64,000 nt of DNA from Oasisia sp. SBJ-2009 (taxonomy: Eukaryota > Annelida > Polychaeta > Sabellida > Siboglinidae), in the NCBI GenBank assembly GCA_964017155.1, contig OZ024862.1, positions 41,793,675 to 41,857,674 on the forward strand, in the 5' to 3' direction. This document shows positions 57,121 to 64,000 of the stretch, in pieces. Position numbers and translations under genes: made by a program. Every line of letters begins with the position of its first letter. Within the stretch, counting starts at the first letter, position 1. Below the pieces are notes generated by a model. That model worked only from the letters and a program-made list of their open reading frames with translations. It did not search any database and had not been told where the DNA came from.

Positions 57121-57900
57121 ATTACTTAAAATTCTGCCACTGTTATCTACTTACCTTCAGTTTTCGTGAGCCGATCACTAACGTCAGCAACTTCCCCTGG
57201 GAAAACACACAACCAGTCTCATTAATAAATTATAATATGCAGCATAGCCATAAGTTGATTTTGTAAATCATAATCACGATATCAAAACTGAACTGTTTAC
57301 AAAAAATGAAAGATATAACTCCTGCTATTTACGTTGAAAACCTAATTTATTTGAATGTATTTGCATGTTTAAAGTTGCGTTCCCTTTTTCCAAAATGTCC
57401 GAGTTCGTACTGCCCTCGAACTGTTTCCCATCACGATTATGTCACTGCTCTCTCCAATGCCTGCATTAATTTCACTCGATTGTTTACTTTTACTCTCCTC
57501 TTCTAAACACTCCTTATCTTTCAATATACAATCGTCCCAACAAAGGCAGAAGTCAGGGGTGGAGACAGGTGCAACATATTGAAGGAAATCAGCTGACTAA
57601 AATAAAAAATAAACTTTTCATCAACTGCTACGTCCACACAAAGCGCCGCAAGGATGTTCGTTGACATCGTATTCAGCGTCAATGGCGCAGTCTCGATGTA
57701 AGATAATCCAGGCAGTCTGTTTATACGAACACAGCTGGCCTAACGTAGTCTGGGCAACCATTTAAAACTGCAATTTAGAGCACCATTGAAACAAAAATAG
57801 ACAAGGTATGTTCTTATGTATCACACAATCCAATCGCCAGTATTCTTCAGAATGATTTTCAGTTTACTCACTGGCTAACCTGTTAAATCTAAAACAGTCT
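57121..57900 (-). repeat. segmental duplication unit 1 (contains an NLR exon)
   Basis: AACAATTACTTAAAATTCTG through the exon, CACAACCAGTCTCATT, ATATGCAGCATAGCCATAAG and on to about 57780 recurs at 59483-60190 with few differences. A LINE fragment and about 500 bp of other DNA lie between the copies. Confidence 0.8.
57155..57196 (-). CDS. NLR gene, 42-nt heptad exon, copy 2
   Basis: Flanked by GTTTTCCCAG and GTAAGTAG, phase 1-1, exactly 14 codons. It encodes EVADVSDRLTKTE plus a split codon, two heptads of a likely coiled coil. It is a duplicate of the exon at 59525-59566. Confidence 0.7.
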
Positions 57901-57904
57901 TGGC

Positions 57905-58970
57905 TTCTTTCAGAAGCACCAAGCCACACTGCTAATTCCTTGTGGTGTATTTGCGCACACGTATATGTCGTGGGCGAAGCGAATATGACTCAGATATTCG
58001 CCGTCTATCTTCAAGTCTCTGGTTTCCCAAGTCAGTCGTCGCAATATGCTTTCGAGTACTGCTATAACACATTGGCGATATGGTATCATCCTGTAGTACT
58101 CCTCTCCTGATGTTGATCTTGTTGCTTTCTTTGTGTACGTGGAATGTCATCGAGCTGTTGGTTTAGATTTCCTTCAGGAGTGGGATGTACACATCTACTA
58201 TCCCGTGTTCTTGAAGCGAGGTCAGTACTGCTTTGAGTTTGCACTGAGTCGAAGGCTTTCTCGTAATCGACGAATGCGATGCAGAGTGGGATATTATTTT
58301 ATCGGGACTTCTCTTTCACTTGGTTTACGACGTGGATGTCGTCTATCGTTGAGTATCTGCTTTTGAATCCAGCTTGCACTCGTGGCTGGTTTTCGTCGAG
58401 TGTCTTCTCTAGCCTTTTCGTTAGTACTTTCGTGAGTTCTTTATAGATGTTTGACAGTAGACACATCTGTGTGTAATTCCTGAGGTCATTCTTATTTCCC
58501 TACTTGAAGATTATCATCATCTTAGCGCTCTTTCACGCTGTGGGTATTCGTCTTTCTGATAAGCATTTAGTGTACAGCTTAGCCGGTGTCTTCGAGATGG
58601 TATATTCTCCTGCTTTCAATGTCTCGATGTTGATATGGTCGTTGTCTATTGCTGTCCCATTCTTCATATCTCGTAGTGCTGCTTCCACCTCCCATGATGC
58701 TATCTTTGGTACGTCGTTTGAATCAGTGTGGATTATGGTACTCTTTTCACTGTTGCATAGCTCGGTGTATAATTCCTCTATTCGTGCTATGATCTCGTCT
58801 TGATCAAGGATTTTTCTACCCTGCTTGTCTAGGAGTGTGATCAGCCTGCCTTGTCTAGCTTCTGCGTTCTTCGGACTTTCTTCAGGCTTTTAATGCCATG
58901 ATAGTTTTTCGTATGATCTCTTGTTTATATTTTCTGATGTCCTCTCTTGCTTTCTTTTTGATTCACTTGT
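57905..58970 (-). mobile_element. LINE RT central fragment
   Basis: Minus-strand motifs NKINIRRGV(L)Q(D)DTISP, DRRRISESY..., LKIDGEYLSHIRFAHDI and VCANTPQ match the palm region of the same LINE group as 56380-57115, with FAHD in place of FADD. The two pieces meet at the ...CANTP segment, so one LINE seems split by the exon-bearing duplication. Confidence 0.6.
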
Positions 58971-59482
58971 AGTATTTGGATATTAGTAAACTGCTTATAC
59001 CAACAATGTGTCTTCTCTCTTTGTCACATTTTTATTATAAGGAACAGTTCTGAGGGGTAAGAGCATGACAAATATCATTTCAGTTTCTGCTATGTAAGGA
59101 CGACACTACTAGCCAGTGTCTGGTCGACCTACAATTACTTTGCTAATTTAGCCCAGGCTAACGTATAGCACTGCAATTTAGAGCAGCATTTTGACTCATT
59201 GATAATTATAATATTATCATTCATCATTCAACCTCCCCATGCATGCAGAGTGTATTCCCTCCCGCCATAAACCTCACTCAGTCTCCCTTCCATTCGATCT
59301 CTTATATACACACACCACCTCCTTACGTCCGTCCATCATGCTTACTATCTCCATTGCTTTCACTTATAGCTGCGACTCTGAGACTCTCCAGCTGGAATTG
59401 GAATGTAAGTCGCCACATCTACCTAATGTTCACGTTGTAATTATGTTATATGTGATTATGTCATTTCTTGCAAAAAATACAA

Positions 59483-60190
59483 AACAATTACTTAAAATTC
59501 TGCCACTGTACGTTATCTACTTACCTTCAGTTTTCGTCTGCCGGTCACTAACGTCAGCAACTTCCCCTGGGAAAACACACAACCAGTCTCATTGATTAAT
59601 TACAATATGCAGCATAGCCATAAGCTTATTTTTCTAATCATAATCGCGATATCAAAATTGAACTGTTTACAAACGTGAAAGACATAACTCCTGCTATTTA
59701 TGTTGAAAACGTTTAGCATCATTGGCCTAATGTTCTAGCATGTATTTGCATGTTTAACGTTGTGTTCCCTTTTTCCCAAATGTCCGGGTTCGTGCTGCCC
59801 TCTGACTGTTTGCCCTCACAATTATGTCACTGCTATATCCAATGTCTACACCAACTCCCCTCGATTGTTTACTCTCCTCTTTCAATCAATCACTCCTTAT
59901 CTTTAAATATACACTCTTCCCAAAAAAGGCAGAAGTCAGGGATGGAGACAGGTGATGTCTTGCGCAATATTTAGAAGGAAATCAGCTGACTGAAATGAAA
60001 AACAACCTTTCATCAACTGCTACATCCACACAAAGCTCCTCACGGATGTTCGTTGACATCGTATTCAGCGTCAATAGCGCAGTCTCGATGTTAGATAATC
60101 CAGACAGTCTGTCTATACGAACATAGCGTGTCTGACTGATGTCTGGCTTAATGCTGGGCTAACTTAGTCTGGGCAACCATTTAGCACTGC
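59483..60190 (-). repeat. segmental duplication unit 2 (contains an NLR exon)
   Basis: Partner of 57121-57900. It continues past the exon through CGCGATATCAAAATTGAACTG, CAGAAGTCAGGGATGGAGAC and TTCGTTGACATCGTATTCAG. Confidence 0.8.
59525..59566 (-). CDS. NLR gene, 42-nt heptad exon, copy 1
   Basis: Same splice signals and phase as the copy at 57155. It encodes EVADVSDRQTKTE: one Leu-to-Gln change and a silent change. Joined to the 91-nt exon it gives FDDLK-R-EVADVSDR, in frame. Confidence 0.7.
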
Positions 60191-60199
60191 ACTTCCCAC

Positions 60200-60885
60200 C
60201 AGACATTTTGCATTGCTCGTAGCTTTTTTGCAAGTTTAGATGTTGGTTGCGCATAGCGCTGTTTTCGGTTTCTTGCCTGTTGGGACAATAATGCGTCATG
60301 TATCCTACGCCTTTAGTCTAGCAATGATCAAATCTCATCATGGCCCAGGGTGTCAACAGATGTTTCGTACATTTTCTCACAAAGAGTCTCCCACTGATTA
60401 TTAATCCTGCCATTGTATGAAAGGTTCATCATGAAGGTTTCCATATGCGCTATTAACACTTTCGGCATCTCAGAATCTGCCAGTTTACTGACATTTATTT
60501 TTTTCACAGGTGAGCACTGATATTAGTTGCACAGCGGGTTTTCCCTATTGATATTCTGATGGTGATGAGACGTTCTGATATATATGTAGCATAGGTAGCT
60601 GTTTAGCAAGCTTACTGGCAATCGCAAATCCTACTCCAGCTTTCCTCCTTGTCCCAGGCTCTTTCCCTATCCAGAATGAAGTGTATTTGTTTTTTTCTGT
60701 AGCAAACCTTGTCCTTCGAGACGAGTTTCTTAGAGGGGCAGCTATATATATGTTATAGTGACAAAGTTCTCGGGAAACTAGCGCTGTTTGCCTTTGTGGC
60801 CATTCTGCATCTTTAAAATCCAGTAAGGTCCTCACATTCCATGTAGCTAATGATAGCTTCTTCTGATATTGGAGTCCCACCAGCC
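60200..60885 (-). mobile_element. LINE endonuclease fragment, relative of the intact LINE
   Basis: The minus-strand frame from 60880 reads SLATWNVRTLLDF, RQTALVSRELCHYNIYIAA and RRKAGVGFAIASKLAKQL, matching the N-terminal endonuclease of the intact element at 31989-35120. The CETR catalytic motif is destroyed (a frame jump after IAAPL), and a downstream patch resembles the inter-domain region. It is dead. Confidence 0.7.
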
Positions 60886-60899
60886 GCGGCGTGCTGATC

Positions 60900-61955
60900 A
60901 GGAGTCAAAGTGAATGAGCTTTGTTTACCTCACCTTTTCTAGTGGCGTCCCAGGATTATGACATATCTAAGGCTACCTGGTCACCTGGATTGCTGCCTCG
61001 TATTGCTCTTGTTCTTCAACAACATACGACCATCATACTCAAATCGCCTATGTTTAGAGCTTCAGCTAACAGCTTCCAGTTGCTCGACTCTGCCATCGTG
61101 GCTTTCACCTCATAGCCATAGGACTTGCCCTGCATCATCGCTTGCGCTCATGTTTTAGGTGTCAATCCTGTCTCGCATCCGCATCAACTCCGTCTGAACC
61201 AGGGAGACTTTAATCCAATGGTGCACTATGTGCGATGACTGGAAGTCTAGCTGGTTGTCCCGCAGCGGAGAGAAGTTACCTTCAAACCTCAGTTGTAATT
61301 CCACCGTTGGTCAACATGAGTTGACTCCGCCAACACTAGATACAAGCATTGCTGCTGCCCAACGGTGACTATTTACCCTTCGTTGGGGATTGGAATGGTG
61401 AAGGTCAGGACGTGTCCACACATTGGTGGGCCATGCACACAATATCTCTGGGGCTCCAGTCTGCTCTGAGATCCATAACACATTTGCCTGGGGCCGCAAG
61501 GTGCCCACTATCCGCAGCGTACTACAAGGAAGTTGTGCTAGAGTATTTATCTATGAAGAGGCTATATACCAGCAGGGGAGACTTACGCACTCGGCTCCCT
61601 TTTCGCTATCGGGCGTTTGTAGCTGAAAGCGATAATATGAAGCAGAACTACAGACTAGCCGTTATACGACAGCACTAGACGCATCACATAGGCCTGTGTT
61701 AAAACACCACATTGCACATTACATTGTACGGGAGAGCCAAATCAGGGCTAATGTAATTACTTCGGATATAACTCTTTAAATCACTTAATGGGAAACTGCA
61801 ATCACGATAGAATAACTGAACTTTTACAATTCTTAAATATCTGACAGCAGCTACGTTTATTCGTACACAAATATCCACCACTGTCTATAGTCAGGTACTC
61901 TTTCATACAGCTGAGTTAATAGGTGCGATGTAGGGTGAAAAACTTGTCAACAAAT
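60900..61955. other. no gene recognised
   Basis: A 109-codon plus-strand frame (61349-61678) has no features I recognise and may be chance. The rest is unremarkable intron of the NLR gene. Confidence 0.3.
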
Positions 61956-61961
61956 TGACAA

Positions 61962-62034
61962 GGTAGCACAAGATTCGAACCTGGGTTCTTATAGTCGAGA
62001 TTCCAAAACTCTAGCCACTGCGCCACTGCACTAC
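61962..62034 (-). tRNA. tRNA-like sequence (pseudo-tRNA or SINE head)
   Basis: Read on the minus strand it spans about 73 nt with TGGCGCAGTGG, a perfect A box, and GGTTCGAATCT, a near-perfect B box. GTAGTGC at the start can pair with GTGCTAC at the end using two G-U pairs, but D-arm spacing and anticodon stem do not fold well. No anticodon is called. Likely a tRNA pseudogene or tRNA-derived SINE. Confidence 0.4.
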
Positions 62035-62587
62035 TATAGCTATATCATTCATTTTTCCGTATCCTTCTGTATGAAGGATGTTTCCCTTCCCGAATGCGTC
62101 CTCACTCGATCACCCTTTGATATATTATGCACATGCTATTGCATTTCATTCATTCCATCCATTGTGTTTACAAATTCCTTTGCTCCAACATTTACACTCC
62201 CCTGCCTGACTTCATAATTGGGACACAATTTTGAGTTTGCTAATTTATCATCACCATCAAGCGAAATGGCACACTGACTACTCCGACCATGATAAGTTTC
62301 TTAATGAAACCTAGGTATCAGTTTGTGAATTGATGATCATGTTTACCGACTTTATTTATTTGTTTGTCAAGAAGTGTGTCTCAATGCGACATCGCGACAT
62401 AAACCATATAAGTATAAAAATGAATTTTACTTTGTAGTTATCACACAACGATAATGCAAGTATAACTTGGCACTATAATAGTTAGTTAATATTGTGATTT
62501 GTTTGCATCTTAGAAAGCCAACAAAGTTCAGTCAGGTGTTGTCAGAGTTTGTTCAGCGGCAACACGTCGTGTGGAATATAAACGTAC

Positions 62588-62678
62588 GTTTTAGGTCATC
62601 GAACTTCCTCTTCAGTTCAGAGAGGTCGCCGAGGCGCTTCTTCAAATCTTCGTTAGACTTGATTATCTCGTCAAATGT
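62588..62678 (-). CDS. NLR gene, 91-nt coiled-coil exon
   Basis: Acceptor TTTTTGTGTAG, donor AAAAC|GTACGT, phase 0 in and 1 out. It encodes TFDEIIKSNEDLKKRLGD then LSELKRKFDDLK. Leu/Ile spacing and the high Lys/Glu content fit a coiled coil. The split base C joins GG of the next exon as Arg. Confidence 0.65.
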
Positions 62679-63113
62679 CTACACAAAAATAACCCATGGC
62701 CAGTTTGAATTATCACCATCACATACAATTAATACTAAAACCATTACAACATAAACATTTAATTCATATGTTAAACTCAATTCGTAGCACATTTGTTAGG
62801 TGTCACCATAGAGCAACAACTAACATTGCTGTACAATAATGTAATTGAGAATTTCAGTATGTACAAGTTGTTAAGTATTTACACGCATTTAATTGAAGAT
62901 GTGAATGGTCTACACATTTTCAAATATGCCAAACAATCGAAAAGATAGAATGAAAAACATTAAAACTGGATAATATTGTGTTAAGCAAGATCAGGTAAAA
63001 CAAATCGATAATTCTATCCAACCGTGTTATAATTACTGGTTATTCACATTCTTGGCTCCGACGGGAAAGACATTAACACTTCATGAATACTTCATCTGCA
63101 GTATGATACCTAC

Positions 63114-63212
63114 ATTGCGATTGATGGTTTGGGCAGCAATACAGTCTTTCCAAATGTTGCGTTCACTCTCAAGGGTTCGTTCATCGTTGATATCGATACC
63201 AACCCTCTCAAT
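63114..63212 (-). CDS. NLR gene, 99-nt upstream exon
   Basis: Acceptor ATTCTGTTTTAG, donor GTAGGTATC, phase 0-0, 33 codons. It encodes IERVGIDINDERTLESER then NIWKDCIAAQTINRN, amphipathic and charged. It is the first exon I can follow; it has no initiator Met, so at least one more 5' exon must exist, perhaps past the right edge. Confidence 0.55.
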
Positions 63213-63689
63213 CTAAAACAGAATATTCGTGAATTGTACAAGTTGGCCATGTGACCGCAAAACAACTACGGTTGAAACATCATCAATTTAGTTTGGTATT
63301 TCCAACGTGCATACAGGTTTAAGGCACCAATAATAAATTACACTAACATATATACACAAATAGGCTGTTTTATAATCGAACATCCAAAATATGTGGATGT
63401 TACTAATTGTGATAAAAATAGATGTCCAGTTCATTTTTATATACAATGTACATGAATATTTGTCATAAGGTGCTTTGAACAACACTGGATTTGGTGCACT
63501 ATAACTTAAATATTACTTTTACTTAGCAAAGTTTGTCTGCCATCCCAACCATTCTGCCAATTGAAGAAATAAAGGCCGGTACAGACGCGCTTGCTGAATA
63601 CGGCAGAGTCCATTGCATATAAACGTTGAGGGAAGGTTGTCTTCACCATCACACGAACAAATCCAAAATGCTAGTAAAAAGGGACGGAA

Positions 63690-64000
63690 GTTCTATAGAA
63701 ACTGAAAAAGGACAACATAATCATCATAGATCTGACAGACGAAGGTGCATCCACAGTAATCATCAACATTACCGAATACGCAGAGAAATGCCCGACAAGG
63801 TGAGTGATATGAACTCGTTCACCAGCTCCCATCCGCAAGTACAAAGACAGAGTGATCAACAGCCTACGTAACTGGTAGAGAATTTAATCTGTCACACACA
63901 AATTGCACTGGAAGTTACACCAAGACTAGGAACAGACCCTCAAACTATATTATGTTACCCCCTCAGATCAAAAACCCAACCCTTATCTTGCAGGCGTGTA
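63690..64000 (+). mobile_element. possible Penelope-like or other retroelement fragment
   Basis: The plus-strand frame reads KKDNIIIIDLTDEGASTVII then NITEYAEKC, reminiscent of the DKGxxxVIxxxxDYxxK segment ahead of Penelope-type reverse transcriptases. NYIMLPPQIKNPT near 63945 recalls their xFYxLPKIHK motif. Frames shift and the element runs off the window, so this is tentative. Confidence 0.3.

Larger units (their letters stand above)
29341..63212 (-). other. NLR-type immune receptor gene (helical N-terminus, NACHT, LRR), 14 exons
   Basis: Fourteen exons on the minus strand, each with AG acceptor and GT donor, join in one frame: 99, 91, 42, 42, 66, 1404, 226, 87, 84, 81, 93, 84, 84 and 106 nt. 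The sum is 2589 nt, or 862 residues plus a stop, with phases 0-0, 0-1, 1-1 (four exons), 1-2, six of 2-2, then the end. The order is charged helices, NACHT NTPase, winged-helix region and leucine-rich repeats, as in NOD-like receptors. NLRs are cytosolic sensors that oligomerise after ligand sensing; which ligand applies here is unknown. I found no death, CARD or other effector domain, and no initiator exon; these may lie beyond the right edge. Introns are loaded with transposons, including an intact LINE. Confidence 0.8.

Noticed and set aside
63530..63575. Possible first coding exon of the NLR gene (MVGMADKLC on the minus strand)
   Set aside because: The frame hits TAA at the only nearby donor, and its phase does not fit the next exon.

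Overview
This is nuclear DNA from a repeat-rich, AT-rich animal genome, most likely a marine invertebrate such as a lophotrochozoan. That guess rests on spliced genes with classic GT-AG introns, long introns, (TA)n tracts, several LINE clades and many cut-and-paste elements. I cannot name the species. Most long open frames are retrotransposon pieces; the two cellular genes only appear when short exons are joined by splice sites and phase.

Layout. 1-5.9 kb: an L1/Tx1-type LINE tail, local tandem duplications, and a repeat carrying a CR1-like LINE 3' end. 6.05-14.7 kb, plus strand: a two-exon gene for a glycolipid-transfer-protein-fold protein of the ceramide-1-phosphate transfer (CPTP) type, about 210 residues, with a 6.7 kb intron full of transposons. 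14.7-29 kb: mostly repeats. These include two TTAA-flanked elements with THAP-domain remnants in opposite orientation (18.8-19.7 and 28.2-29.1 kb), CR1-like remnants, a decayed copy of a zinc-finger-bearing inverted-repeat element (25.5-26.9 kb) and a THAP-like ORF.

29.3-63.2 kb, minus strand: one large NLR-type gene. I can follow 14 coding exons: two exons of a helical N-terminal region, two copies of a 42-nt heptad exon, a 66-nt exon, one 1404-nt NACHT exon, a linker exon, six leucine-rich-repeat exons of 81-93 nt that are all phase 2-2, and a terminal exon. They sum to 2589 nt, exactly 863 codons including the stop. The 5' end may lie upstream of the visible exons.

The introns of this gene hold an intact 1043-aa endonuclease/reverse-transcriptase LINE (31.9-35.5 kb) with a 14-bp flanking repeat, several dead LINE pieces, hairpins and satellites. 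They also hold a 4,080-bp element at 48659-52738 with terminal inverted repeats of about 0.9 kb and a perfect 10-bp target-site duplication. That element carries its own TATA promoter and a spliced zinc-finger gene, but no transposase I can recognise. It is the best candidate in the window for an undescribed system: its repeats carry AGGTCA direct repeats, and relatives occur at 25.5 kb and 18.1 kb.
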